Shown here: positions 14,899 to 24,265 of the stretch, in pieces
How the letters are laid out: each line of letters starts with the position of its first letter
Position numbering within the stretch: the stretch's first letter is position 1
Origin: an uncultured Saprospiraceae bacterium
GTDB taxonomy: Bacteria; Bacteroidota; Bacteroidia; Chitinophagales; Saprospiraceae
DNA: 53,525 nucleotides
NCBI GenBank assembly: GCA_937959115.1
Contig: CALGAW010000069.1
Coordinates: forward strand, 1-53,525
Direction of reading: 5' to 3'
Notes under the pieces: model-generated
Seen by the model: only the letters and a program-made list of their open reading frames with translations
The model's database searches: none
Told to the model about the DNA's origin: nothing
Translations under genes and position numbers: made by a program

Positions 14899-14938
14899 AA
14901 AAAGACAAATCAAGAGCTGTAGCAATTTGGTTTGTCTT
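14899..14938 (-). terminator. Terminator of the lost minus-strand acs gene
   Basis: AAGACAAA (14902-14909) pairs with TTTGTCTT (14931-14938). On the minus strand the hairpin is followed by TTTTT (14903-14899). It lies 40 bases past the stop of the acetyl-CoA synthetase remnant and fits as its original terminator; it may now also stop cydAB read-through. Confidence 0.6.
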
Positions 14939-14978
14939 CAATCCTACCAGGGCTTAGATAGACTTTACCTTCTAATAA

Positions 14979-15140
14979 CTAACTCAATGCGTTGTCTATA
15001 ATTTCTTCGACACGTTCAGGATTTAGTAAGGTACTGGTGTCTCCTAGATTGCTGGTGTTTTCTCTGGGATCTTTCTTAATAATGATTTCGGCTTTCACCA
15101 GTTTTCTTAAGAGTGACGTAACCGTATAGGGCGTTTCCTT
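14979..15140 (-). pseudogene. acs: Acetyl-CoA synthetase C-terminal remnant
   Basis: Minus-strand translation gives VTSLLRKLVKAEIIIKKDPR, then ENTSNLGDTSTLLNPERVEE and IIDNALS with a stop at 14979-14981. The GDTSTLLNPE motif is the conserved end of acetyl-CoA synthetase (Acs), which makes acetyl-CoA from acetate, ATP and CoA. Only about 54 codons remain of a protein of roughly 630 residues, and the region to the right is unrelated. The usual catalytic Lys segment before RRLLRK is not preserved. It is a deletion remnant, and its own terminator hairpin still follows. Confidence 0.85.
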
Positions 15141-15235
15141 TTATATCATTTGGTAAACCTTGATTTAAAATCCCTTATCAATCCTCGATTTTTAGACAAT
15201 TAGAATATTTTTCCCTATTTAAACGAATGAAATAT

Positions 15236-15243
15236 TACCTTTG
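15236..15243 (+). promoter_or_regulatory. -7 promoter box for the DUF389 gene
   Basis: TACCTTTG matches TAnnTTTG exactly, 46 bases before the ATG at 15290. No convincing -33 TTTG is present. Confidence 0.5.
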
Positions 15244-15289
15244 CATAAATCTTAACAAAAGCCAGATCGTAACAATAAATATTCAATGA

Positions 15290-16708
15290 ATGGAGAATCA
15301 GAATTCTTCTGAAAATGCAGAACCTAAAGCACCAGAAGTAAAAGATGTCAAGGAATTGGCCGGTGGATTTTGGAACTTTTTGAAAGAACTAAGTAGCATA
15401 CATGCTGAAACGGACAAAGAGGCTACTCTGGCACATATAAAGGAAGACATCCCATTTAAAGGACATGTGGTTTGGATTCTGATCTGCTCCACCATGATTG
15501 CCTCCTTCGGTTTAAATGCAAATTCAGAAGCCGTGGTGATCGGTGCGATGTTAATTTCCCCTTTGATGGGACCTATTTTAGGTGCGGGGCTCTCCCTAGC
15601 GATCAATGACGTAGAAATGATGAAGCGATCGTTGATTAATTTCGGAGTGATGTTCGCCGTTAGCGTGTTTACTGCTTTTCTATTTTTCTATATTTTTCCC
15701 TTAAAACAAGAGTCTTCTCAACTTTTAGCAAGAACGTCGCCAGACATTCGGGATGTGTTTATTGCATTTTTTGGTGGTTTGGCGCTGGTGTTGGCAAAGT
15801 CCAAAAAAGGGACAATGTCGAGTGTGGTGTTCGGCGTTGCCATTGCTACCGCTCTGATGCCGCCATTGTGTACGGCAGGATACGGACTAGCCGTCGGAAA
15901 TTTCAATTACTTTTTCGGGGCCTTGTATTTGTTTACCATCAATTCCATATTTATCGCGTTTGCTACCTTTTTAGTGATCAAATACCTAGGCTTTCCAATG
16001 GTGAAATATGCGGATTCAGTTAAACGTAGACGGATTGCTCAATTTGTGAGTATCGTGGCATTAGCGATTATTATTCCTTCTATTTTTACGTTTGTCAATC
16101 TGTTTAAGAAAACTATGTTTGAGACTGATATTGCCAAGTATGTCAAAAATGAAGTTAAATCGAACAGTGGACTTCGGTTATTTGATCATTCGTTTAGTTA
16201 TCAGGATAAAACGTTGACGTTGGAATTTTTAAATGAAATTTCTGAAGCTACTCAAATCGACTTGTTAAATGAGTTGAAAGGCTATAAACATATTCAAGAC
16301 ATCACATTGAGAATCGAAGGAGATGACTATAAAAGTTTTGAAGTCATCTCTGGTGCTTATGAGGATGCGAGGGTTAGGATCAAGGAGAAAAAACAGATTA
16401 TCGATGCGCTAAATAACGAGGTTACTCAATTACGTCAAAAGCTGGATCAGCAAACAGGAAAGAAAACCATCTCCTGGCTGAGCATTTCAAAAGAAGCAAA
16501 GATCAGATTTTCTGACCTAGAACAAATGACGTATGGCCAATTAATTCAATCTAATTTTCTCAAATGTGATACCATTCCGTTGATCATTGCCACTTTTGAA
16601 GAAGGTATTGACAGTATCAAACTAACTCAACAAAATGAACGGCTAAACAGTTGGTTGTTAAAGGAGTTGGAAACAGATTCGATCATTCTTCAAAACAAAC
16701 TCTTTTGA
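15290..16708 (+). CDS. DUF389 family membrane protein
   Basis: A 472-residue protein. The N-terminal 65 residues are cytosolic, then about five or six membrane segments run from residue 65 to 265, with the family stretch SEAVVIGAMLISPLMGPILG followed by AGLSLAIND. VFGVAIATALMPPLCTAGYG is a second family hallmark. The C-terminal half is soluble: a small alpha/beta domain with paired beta strands (TLTLEFLNEISEATQIDLLN) and a long coiled coil around 355-385. The molecular function of DUF389 proteins is not established. It stands alone behind its own promoter box. Confidence 0.85.
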   Translation: MENQNSSENAEPKAPEVKDVKELAGGFWNFLKELSSIHAETDKEATLAHIKEDIPFKGHVVWILICSTMIASFGLNANSEAVVIGAMLISPLMGPILGAGLSLAINDVEMMKRSLINFGVMFAVSVFTAFLFFYIFPLKQESSQLLARTSPDIRDVFIAFFGGLALVLAKSKKGTMSSVVFGVAIATALMPPLCTAGYGLAVGNFNYFFGALYLFTINSIFIAFATFLVIKYLGFPMVKYADSVKRRRIAQFVSIVALAIIIPSIFTFVNLFKKTMFETDIAKYVKNEVKSNSGLRLFDHSFSYQDKTLTLEFLNEISEATQIDLLNELKGYKHIQDITLRIEGDDYKSFEVISGAYEDARVRIKEKKQIIDALNNEVTQLRQKLDQQTGKKTISWLSISKEAKIRFSDLEQMTYGQLIQSNFLKCDTIPLIIATFEEGIDSIKLTQQNERLNSWLLKELETDSIILQNKLF

Positions 16709-17297
16709 GTTACTCCCGCTCCGTTTGCCCACAAACCTTCAATCTTTTGTTTGCTTTCTTTTCCGCATATTTTAACTTGATCAATTTGCTTGTAGCAAAA
16801 ACACCAATCAAGAATGGTTTTAGGAGTATAATCTTATTGAATATTGACTCCAAATTCAACTGATATTACAATCGCACGATCTAATTTTTGTTTTGACTTC
16901 GCTTTCTAGGCAATTTAAAGCCGTTTTAGTGGGTTTTCTATTGAAATCTCTATCGTACTCACCTAAAAGGAATTTAGGCTAAGATTCACGTATAAGAATA
17001 GCTGAACTTGAATGAATCCGAATCGCCTTTAGAAATCTCCCATTATTTTGATTGAATATTCCTTTTGAATTTTACCATCGCAATTGATACTCTTGCAGAA
17101 TTGACGAAAGTTGTAACTTTTTATGTTTACAAGTTGATTTGTGGATATTGCTGCCTATCGCAAGGTAGCTAGCATCTAAAACGTTGATTTGAGGAAGTCT
17201 GCTAAAAGAATTATATTTATATTTTATTAGGTAGTGTTTGACCAAAAACTAAGTAAAATTGAAATTGTTTCTTGATTTTGCGTAAACCAAACTGTTT
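16709..17297. other. Gene-poor stretch with a possible minus-strand remnant
   Basis: No intact gene is seen. On the minus strand, 16710-16862 is open for about 50 codons and reads protein-like (SIFNKIILLKPFLIGVFATS, ending VCGQTERE and a stop), but it has no start codon and is closed upstream by a stop. It may be the end of a deleted gene. The rest is AT-rich and lacks clear promoters, terminators or repeats. Confidence 0.3.
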
Positions 17298-19319
17298 ATG
17301 TCGTTTAAACATTACTATACCATGCTCAAAGACATCCTTTTTTTTCGACAACTATTGCCTTTCATTTTTTTACTATTCTATGTAAATGGTTTTAGTTTTC
17401 AACTTCCTGCCAATGGTTCCATCACAAATCCTTGTAGTGAAGGTGAGTTTTATGATCTAAGTGCCTCTACTTGCCGTCCCTTGTGCAAACCAGATCTTGG
17501 ATTTGACATTAATCGGTTCAATCAGGCTTCCTCCTCCACAGTTTATACCCTAAATCAATGCACGTATACCGATCTAAATAATTTGCTTAATAGTATTGGT
17601 TCTCAGGGAGGTATTGTGCAACTACCAGCCTGTACAATAACCATCTCGGGTAAGATTTGGTTGAATGAAAACACGATTTTACAAGGCGCTGGCATTGGTA
17701 ATACAGTAATTCAGGCAGCCCCCGGATATTCTGGTCATATGTTTGAAATGAGAAAAATCAAAAACTCGGTGCTTCGCGATCTGACTATTGATGGAAACGG
17801 ACAACATGTCCTCTGCGCAATAACCTGGTATTGTGATAATGTCCTAATAGAGCGTGTTGAGGCAAAGAACAGTGCGCGAACTGGTATTGATTTTCGGTAT
17901 TCAAAAAATGTAACGATCCGATATTGTTCTGCACATGGAGCAGGTGCTTATCACGGAATTGCTTCCAAAGATTGTTCAAATGCGAATCCAAAACCAGATC
18001 ATGATGATTGCAGTAATGAAGCAGGTAATACTAGCCCTGGAGTGCTTTGGACAACCAGTTATGCACTCTATTCGAATGACACTTACAATAATGGAGATCA
18101 CGGCTTCCTAAGTCATGCGTTGAATGGCGAAATCGCTGGAAATCGGGCTGCAAATAATGGTTATGGGGCTAAGTTTTTTGATGGTGAAAACGTCTTGATA
18201 CATCATAACAAATTTGAAGGAAATGCAGATTATGGGACCTCCATCAATTTTTCCATTGATATCCCAGAACGACTTCCCCGAAATCTTGTGTTTTTTGAAA
18301 ACGAATACCTCAATAATGGCTCACAGCCTTTCAAAATAAGCGGTTGGAGTACTGCAACAAATGGCTACTTAGACGGCATAACAGGTATCTATTTGTTAAA
18401 CAATTATTTTGCAGGGAATACCCCCAATGAAATACGGAATGTCACTAAACCTGGGGTATTAAAAATTTGTATGGGTTCACAAGAAGATCAGCTTCCTTAT
18501 TATGGTACTTCTGCAGTTGGTTATGTTACTCCCGGACAATGCTTAGATCCATGTTCTGTTGATGACGGGAATTGTCTTAGTGTTAGACTTAAATTGGCAC
18601 TGGAGGGTGCATTAGATGACAACGGACAATACCGATCTACTATGAGAACGGATCTATATTCTTCTCGTAAATTACTGCCAGGGCAAATACCGCCTCCCCC
18701 TGCCGTACCCACTCCTCCTGGCCAACCTTATTCCGTGGCTCCTTGGAACTATCCAGGAACTGAAGGACTGAATTTTGATCAAACGACCTATGAAAATTTG
18801 GAAACTGAATACGGTGCCGCTCCAGTAGATTGGGTATTGGTTTCTTTTAAACGACAGGCTGGAGATTCAGGTTACATTGGTCGGTTCTCTGGTGTCTTGC
18901 TTGAAGATGGTACTGTGATATTACCAGAAGAGTGCATGCTCCCAGATTCTATAGAAGGCAGTAGTTATATTATGGTAGAACATCTTAATCATCTTCCAGC
19001 AATGTCAACGGAAGTTACGTTTGATGGTGGATATCTCTTGTACGATTTTACTTCAAGTAGTGGATATTCTGCTGGAAATCTGACAACACAACTAGAAATA
19101 GCACCTAGTTTCTGGGCACTTTATGCTGGAGATCCTGATAAATTGAGTGACGGATTAGGTTTTGATATTAATGGAAATGACAAAATATTATGGCAATCCC
19201 AAAATGGTTTTTTCGATGTTTATTCCTCTTCCGATATTAATAGGGATGGCAATATAGACGGGGCAGATAAAATTATCTGGAATCGGAATAATGGCCTTTT
19301 TTCCATACTTCAAAAATAA
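17298..19319 (+). CDS. Secreted parallel beta-helix protein with dockerin-like tail
   Basis: A 673-residue exported protein; the signal peptide reaches VNGFSFQ (the start could also be the ATG at 17322). After a Cys-rich start (NPCSEGEFYDLSASTCRPLC), residues about 85-390 form a right-handed beta-helix of the pectate-lyase type, with repeated stretches such as NVLIERVEAKNSARTGIDFR and NVTIRYCSAHGAGAYHGIAS. A beta-sandwich-like region follows. The C-terminus has two calcium-loop repeats, GFDINGNDKILW and SDINRDGNIDGADKIIWNRN, a dockerin-like pair common at the ends of large Bacteroidota surface proteins. It may bind or cleave polysaccharide; no catalytic residues can be assigned. A decayed fragment of another surface gene follows directly. 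Confidence 0.8.
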   Translation: MSFKHYYTMLKDILFFRQLLPFIFLLFYVNGFSFQLPANGSITNPCSEGEFYDLSASTCRPLCKPDLGFDINRFNQASSSTVYTLNQCTYTDLNNLLNSIGSQGGIVQLPACTITISGKIWLNENTILQGAGIGNTVIQAAPGYSGHMFEMRKIKNSVLRDLTIDGNGQHVLCAITWYCDNVLIERVEAKNSARTGIDFRYSKNVTIRYCSAHGAGAYHGIASKDCSNANPKPDHDDCSNEAGNTSPGVLWTTSYALYSNDTYNNGDHGFLSHALNGEIAGNRAANNGYGAKFFDGENVLIHHNKFEGNADYGTSINFSIDIPERLPRNLVFFENEYLNNGSQPFKISGWSTATNGYLDGITGIYLLNNYFAGNTPNEIRNVTKPGVLKICMGSQEDQLPYYGTSAVGYVTPGQCLDPCSVDDGNCLSVRLKLALEGALDDNGQYRSTMRTDLYSSRKLLPGQIPPPPAVPTPPGQPYSVAPWNYPGTEGLNFDQTTYENLETEYGAAPVDWVLVSFKRQAGDSGYIGRFSGVLLEDGTVILPEECMLPDSIEGSSYIMVEHLNHLPAMSTEVTFDGGYLLYDFTSSSGYSAGNLTTQLEIAPSFWALYAGDPDKLSDGLGFDINGNDKILWQSQNGFFDVYSSSDINRDGNIDGADKIIWNRNNGLFSILQK

Positions 19320-19338
19320 TCGAATTAAGATCTGAGCA

Positions 19339-19628
19339 GTCATCGGCAATGCGTACAACACCAATGCAACGGGAAGCCAACACTTGCTGCCTCAAACAAT
19401 ACTTCTGGAGGTTATTTTTCAAATAGATACGGTATACCTATTAGTGGTAGTCTCTTTGCGATCAATTATACACGGGTTTCTTACGTTACTGCTGCTGCCT
19501 TGCGAAAATTTGATGGACTAGGAGAAGATGCTATTGAAGTAAGTGGAAGGGCTCCAGATGATGATGATCGATTGGACTTGGAAGAAAACTTTGCTCCTAA
19601 TCAAAGAGCGGATAAAGAAAAGGAGTGA
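19339..19628 (+). pseudogene. Mosaic remnant of surface-protein genes
   Basis: Positions 19339-19370 match the repeat of the S74 gene at 11317-11348 with two mismatches. This is joined, out of frame, to a protein-like 3' gene end reading NNTSGGYFSNRYGIPISGSL, then YVTAAALRKFDGLGEDAIEV and DLEENFAPNQRADKEKE with a stop at 19626. The second part has no start codon. Recombination or deletion between exported-protein genes explains both pieces. The parent of the second piece is not recognised. Confidence 0.6.
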
Positions 19629-19735
19629 TTCGGAAAAAGTAATGGGACGAATTTTACTTCGCCCCTTTACTTGGTTAGTTAGAAATCAGAATTCTTCTTA
19701 AGTCTTTTGCTTTGATTGAATCTGGCTTAAATGTG

Positions 19736-22117
19736 CTATTGAAAGTAAACAAGCCGCTCAGAATCTGTATTATTTAGTAATTGGCAATCTCCTCCACTCA
19801 AGGGAACAACCGTTGCAGTTATAGTCGTCTGACCATCGGTACCTTGCGGATCATAGAAGGCCTGAAAACCCAATGCAGACTTAGAATTTGCACTAATAAT
19901 TCCACTAGCGCCATTGAAGATCCAGTTATGAAATATGCCATTGTTTCCCTGATAATTCCAGTCAGCGTTTTGAACAGGAATTCCTGCGGCCTGCGTCAAT
20001 CCAATATTCCAGACAAATATCAGCCTAGGATCAGACGGTACACGAATGGAGATCACAGTACCATCTGTGTCAATACCGGCCAACTCCGATATCTCAAGGG
20101 CCACTTCAATAGCAGAATTGCCCGCTATATTACTTGGAATTAATGTTGTCACTGGTGTCAAATCTGGACATGGAACTGGACATCCAGTCTGATCTGCAAT
20201 CACAGGCAAGGTAATACTGGTGTCTAGATAATCACAGGGGTCAAGCGGATCGGTCATATCTGTGCACTCGTCAGCATTGGTTACCCCGTCTCCGTCACAG
20301 TCGATTGTGCTCAGTGGGATGCTCGGATTATTTCCGATTTCAACACAAATGTCAAGTGTTCCTTGTATAGCCTCCAAACAAGGACTGCTTGTACAACAAT
20401 CGTCTATTCCGACAACCATGGAAACAATAGCACAGCATCCTCCACCATCTATAACAGATACTGTGTATGTTCCAGTGGCCAAGCCGGATATAGTCGCACT
20501 AGTTTCACTTGTACTCCATAGGTAAGTGTATCCAGGGGCTCCTCCAGTTCCAAGGACGGAGCAAATGCCATTTGTCGCACCACAACTGGCATCTGTAACA
20601 TCCGTTAATACAGCGATTTTACTTGGTTCAATAATAGAAGTAGAATCTATAACTACACACCCATTTGTATCTGTAATCGTAACTACATAAGTACCAGAAC
20701 AAAGCCCTGTGACTGTAGATGTAGAGGCGCCATCACTCCAACTATATTGATAAGGAAAGTTCCCACCTGAGGTAGTCACTGTAATTTCTCCGGTACACGT
20801 TGTGGAACAATCGGTTGAACTACTTGAATTAAACGCTACACCTATTGCACTTGGTTGATTAATGGTGATGCTGCCAGTTCCTTTGCAGCCCCCCGAATCC
20901 GAAACGGTAACCGTGTGGACGCCTGCATTCAAAGCAATGGCTGTAGCCGTCGTTTCACCATTATCCCAAGAATAGGTGAACCCTGGAGTACCCCCACTGA
21001 CGGTTGCTGTTGCTGATCCCGTGCTGTTATTAAAACAATCGACATTAGCAACTAGGGTTACTGTGACTGCTAAACTGGAGCTTCCTGAAATCGTAACAGA
21101 GCCAACACCAGAGCAACCACCAGAATCTACAACAGTAACCGTATGGATTCCATTGGTAAGGCCAGTAGCTGTCATGGTCGTTTCACCATTGTCCCACAAG
21201 TAAGTAAAAGGTGGCGAACCACCAGTCGCGACAGCTGTGGCGGATCCAGATTGTCCATTACAGGGAGAACCGACTTGTGTTACTGTAACTTCAATCCCCT
21301 GTTCTATTTCTACAATTGAAACATTATCTATGATCACATAAGATGCAAAACCTCCAGGGTTGATAACAGTAGTGGATGGATCTATGTTCCCAAAGGCAAG
21401 CCAGCGCTCATTCCCAGTAGCGGTAAAGGTAGTTCCATATCGGCTGCATGAAGTTGGTAAAATCGAACCAGATGGATGCTCATAAACTGGTGTAAATGGA
21501 ACATTACCCGTAGGAATCCAGACATCTAAATCCAATTGATTCTGCAATACAAGAGCACTTAAGCCATCTGCAGCTGCAAAGCCAAAGACACCGCTTGAGA
21601 AGGCATCGAAAGATAAACAATATTCTTTGCCAGCAACCAAAGGTTGAATTAGTGGTGCCTGAACCCATTCAAGTACATCAATTCCCCCTGAAGCGGTGGT
21701 ATAAAACCCTAATGCCTGACCTCCACATCCTGGATTAGGAGTTGATACGTTAGATCCTGGGCAACTCGACCAGTAATCGGGTGTTATTCCAGCATTGGGG
21801 CCTGTTGAAAGCGTGGCTCCTATCCAACTGGCAATTGAAGACCGATCAATGTATATTTCACCATTGATTCCTGGATTATTACAAACTGTAGGGTTTTGAG
21901 TTTCCAAGTCAGGATTAGGGACAAGATTGTTTCCGACAATTGTTATACAAGGACCACAGGTAGGATCCAATTTATCATTAAACAATGGTTCGCCTTTTTT
22001 AAAGTCAATTTCTTCCTGTTGTTGAATTTGATTCATTACCCCATTACACGAGACAAAGGATTGTGCATAGGTAATTTGAGCAAAAGTTAAAAGGAGTAAA
22101 GTTGTAAATATTTTCAT
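19736..22117 (-). CDS. Secreted SprB-repeat protein with shared C-terminal module
   Basis: Starts at the ATG at 22117 (MKIFTTLLLLTFAQITYAQS), a signal peptide; a TTG at 22135 is less likely. The 793-residue protein has a beta-sandwich domain of carbohydrate-binding type (about 60-275, with NLVPNPDLETQNP and ASYVIIDNVSIVEIEQ). Four SprB-type repeats follow (about 275-580), each with the pattern GGxPxFTYxWDNGETTxTAxGL then GxHTVTVxDSGGC. Next comes a Cys- and Asp-rich linker CDGDGVTNADECTD, and finally a 144-residue module from CPDLTP to SERLVYFQ. SprB repeats belong to gliding-motility adhesins. Export by the type IX system is likely, although the usual sorting domain is absent and the final module may replace it. 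Confidence 0.85.
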   Translation of the reverse strand: MKIFTTLLLLTFAQITYAQSFVSCNGVMNQIQQQEEIDFKKGEPLFNDKLDPTCGPCITIVGNNLVPNPDLETQNPTVCNNPGINGEIYIDRSSIASWIGATLSTGPNAGITPDYWSSCPGSNVSTPNPGCGGQALGFYTTASGGIDVLEWVQAPLIQPLVAGKEYCLSFDAFSSGVFGFAAADGLSALVLQNQLDLDVWIPTGNVPFTPVYEHPSGSILPTSCSRYGTTFTATGNERWLAFGNIDPSTTVINPGGFASYVIIDNVSIVEIEQGIEVTVTQVGSPCNGQSGSATAVATGGSPPFTYLWDNGETTMTATGLTNGIHTVTVVDSGGCSGVGSVTISGSSSLAVTVTLVANVDCFNNSTGSATATVSGGTPGFTYSWDNGETTATAIALNAGVHTVTVSDSGGCKGTGSITINQPSAIGVAFNSSSSTDCSTTCTGEITVTTSGGNFPYQYSWSDGASTSTVTGLCSGTYVVTITDTNGCVVIDSTSIIEPSKIAVLTDVTDASCGATNGICSVLGTGGAPGYTYLWSTSETSATISGLATGTYTVSVIDGGGCCAIVSMVVGIDDCCTSSPCLEAIQGTLDICVEIGNNPSIPLSTIDCDGDGVTNADECTDMTDPLDPCDYLDTSITLPVIADQTGCPVPCPDLTPVTTLIPSNIAGNSAIEVALEISELAGIDTDGTVISIRVPSDPRLIFVWNIGLTQAAGIPVQNADWNYQGNNGIFHNWIFNGASGIISANSKSALGFQAFYDPQGTDGQTTITATVVPLSGGDCQLLNNTDSERLVYFQ

Positions 22118-22713
22118 ATTAAGGATTTTTTTCAAAAAAGAAACTGTTCAGAGTTATTCGTTCACAATTTTATCAAAGCGTTTAGCAATTAGTCATAATA
22201 TTCTGATTATCAATAATTATAGTAAAACTGCCTACGTTTATGGAACGAGATATTTTATTGAATGATAAATATCATTTTTTTAATAAACTGCCTTTTTTAA
22301 CTGAAGCTAATCATGGTTTAATGAATACAATAAAAAATCAAAAAAACATCTGGTTACTAAAAGGGATTTTCTTACTTTGATATTCTTAATAACTCATTGA
22401 GGAAAACTCAAAAAGCCACAACAGTTTTACCTTAATTTACGTATGAATGCAAAAGCAAATCATAGTTCTAAAGTTTATCGTAGTATTTTCGGTTTGATTT
22501 ATTAAATTTATTAAATCCTTGAATCTATATAGGAGTAAGTTTTAAAGAAATATTTTACCTAACCGATTTCATGAATACAGCGAAAAATCATGTATTATAT
22601 TGAAGGTCAATAAATTAAAATTAAAATACAATAGCAATCTATTGAAGGATTTCCTGTTTTATTATAGTTGTAATTCATCTATCCTAATCCAATTATTATA
22701 ATACCTCAAGAGC
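22118..22713. other. AT-rich gene-free stretch
   Basis: No gene is supported on either strand. A loose direct repeat, AATGAATACA near 22320 and ATGAATACAGCGAAAAATCA near 22570, is the only structure noticed. No promoter match, hairpin or known repeat is clear. Confidence 0.4.
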
Positions 22714-22929
22714 TTGAACAAACAAATTCCAAATAGCGAAAAGTATGATTTATATAGATTGGTGCACTCCCTTAATGCTCAAGAGTTACGAGGGGTTCGT
22801 TCCTATTTGCGGAAGGGGAAAAGAAAAAGTGATGTCTTGATCAAACTTTTTGGTAAAGTAAAGAAACAATCAAATTATGATGAGGAACGTTTAAAGCTCG
22901 AATTGAAACTTAATAAAGACCAACTAAGC
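22714..22929 (+). pseudogene. 5' fragment of a Bacteroidota helical-repeat protein gene
   Basis: The frame reads NKQIPNSEKYDLYRLVHSLN, then AQELRGVRSYLRKGKRKSDV, LIKLFGKVKKQSNYDEE and KLNKDQLS. The opening pattern (DLYRLVHSLN...E...YL...LIKLF...YDEE) resembles the N-terminus of large hypothetical proteins of this phylum. At about 22925 the frame switches to unrelated codons and stops at 22950, exactly where the universal-stress-protein fragment begins. The only start near is a TTG at 22714. A deletion appears to have fused two gene fragments here. Confidence 0.55.
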
Positions 22930-23731
22930 ATATGCTCTAAATCTGGCTAAGCGATTTAAAGGCTCAGTAAATATTCTAAACATTCTTGAAAAGTCAGCCG
23001 TTGATAGAATGCCAGTTCTCAAAACACTAGCATCAGAAGTAACCATCAGTGAGTTACCCAACTCAAGGCTAACTTCTTTTGTTAAAAAAGCACTTGATTC
23101 GAAAAGTCTGAACGCACCAGAGAAAAACAATATTTCATTTGAAATAGGTACTGGAGTACCAGGTTCAGAAATTAGAACTCGCAGTAATAGTTATGACCTT
23201 ATCATCATGGGTAAGAAAGGTGAAAATTCCTTATCGGAGAAGTTGTTTGGAGGTGTCACTACAAGTGTTATGACTGGCGCAATTTGCCCCGTTCTGATCG
23301 TTCCTGAAAAAGCGAAATACAAACCAATAAAGAACATTCTGTTTGCGGTAAACTACAATTCTATTACAACTGAATCAGTGAAACAAATCATCCAAATTGC
23401 TGAAAAACTGAAAGCAAGACTTCATTTTGTTCATGTAAAATCAGAACAGGAGACTCAAGAATCTAACGACATTATTACTGAAAGTCTCCTTGAAGAAATT
23501 CTCACATTGGACAGCGTTCCCCAAATCCCCTTTGAAGTCAACATTATCGATCGAAACAAAAGCACCAACAAAACGCTTGAAACGTATATCAAAGACTATA
23601 ATGTAGATATGGTAGCAATGGTTAAAAGTCATCAAAGTATTTTCAAAACCTTGTTCTTGGAAAGCCATACTAGATCTATGTGCTACACGACAGAAATTCC
23701 ATTATTAAGCTTGCCTGGTAAACAAGAATAA
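22930..23731 (+). pseudogene. Universal stress protein gene lacking its first codons
   Basis: In-frame codons upstream of the ATG at 23009 still read AYALNLAKRFKGSVNILNIL, the first helix and second strand of a UspA domain. A stop lies just before them, so about the first 20 codons are gone. Downstream are DLIIMGKKGENSLSEKLFGG with VTTSVMTGAICPVLIVPEKA, the Usp phosphate-loop region, then a second, more divergent Usp domain to PLLSLPGKQE. Translation could still begin at 23009 (240 residues), but that product would lack the N-terminal strand of the fold, so I consider it broken. It follows a fused gene fragment and precedes a rhodanese remnant. Confidence 0.7.
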
Positions 23732-23802
23732 TTGTTCCTTTTGAATTGCAATGACATTTTTTGAAGCAGAGGGGGTGCGAAGAGATTTAGTCGCGTCCCC
23801 AT

Positions 23803-24256
23803 AATGTTAAACTTTTTGAGGAAACGACAAGTTTTAGTCCTTTAGGATTAAACAATGAGGATACACTTGTTGTTTATGAAAATAAAGGTTCTTGTGATAC
23901 TGCTCGATTGTATGGTGGGTTTTGAATAACTTTGATTTTGAACATGTAAAATACTTAATGGTCGCTTAAAAGCGTGGAAAAGCAAAGGAGGTAATTTGAC
24001 AAATGAAAATGAAACACTAACTATAACACGGACTTAAAATTTAAAATAAAGTCAAAAATTCAACGAGTTTATAGTAAATTAGAAATTGGTAAAGAGGAAC
24101 CTATTATAACCTATTGTCATATTGGAGTTCGTTCTGCGCACTCTACTCTTTGTATTAACTCAACTATTAGGTTATAAAAATGTAAAGAATTATGATGGAT
24201 CTTGGTGTGAATGGAGCTATTATTCTGAATCTCCCTACACTTATGGACCAATTTAA
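23803..24256 (+). pseudogene. Sulfurtransferase (rhodanese) gene, multiply frameshifted
   Basis: Readable pieces are LNNEDTLVVYENKGSCDTAR, then (frame change) NNFDFEHVKYLNGRLKAW with KSKGGNLTNENETL, then [17 protein letters not shown], then (frame change) [20 protein letters not shown] and WSYYSES to the stop at 24254-24256. The order and the [11 protein letters not shown] active-site loop with its catalytic Cys are those of two-domain thiosulfate or mercaptopyruvate sulfurtransferases. At least two frameshifts, stops and a missing middle make it non-functional. A hairpin of GGGGTGCGA with TCGCGTCCCC lies just before it. Confidence 0.8.
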
Positions 24257-24265
24257 AATTTAACC

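Noticed and set aside
19736-22117. Classical type IX C-terminal sorting domain on the SprB-repeat protein
   Set aside because: The end lacks the type A or type B signatures; it carries the different module discussed in the findings.
23009-23731. Intact universal stress protein starting at 23009
   Set aside because: Family-like codons continue upstream of that ATG to a stop, so the N-terminal strand is lost; I list it as truncated.
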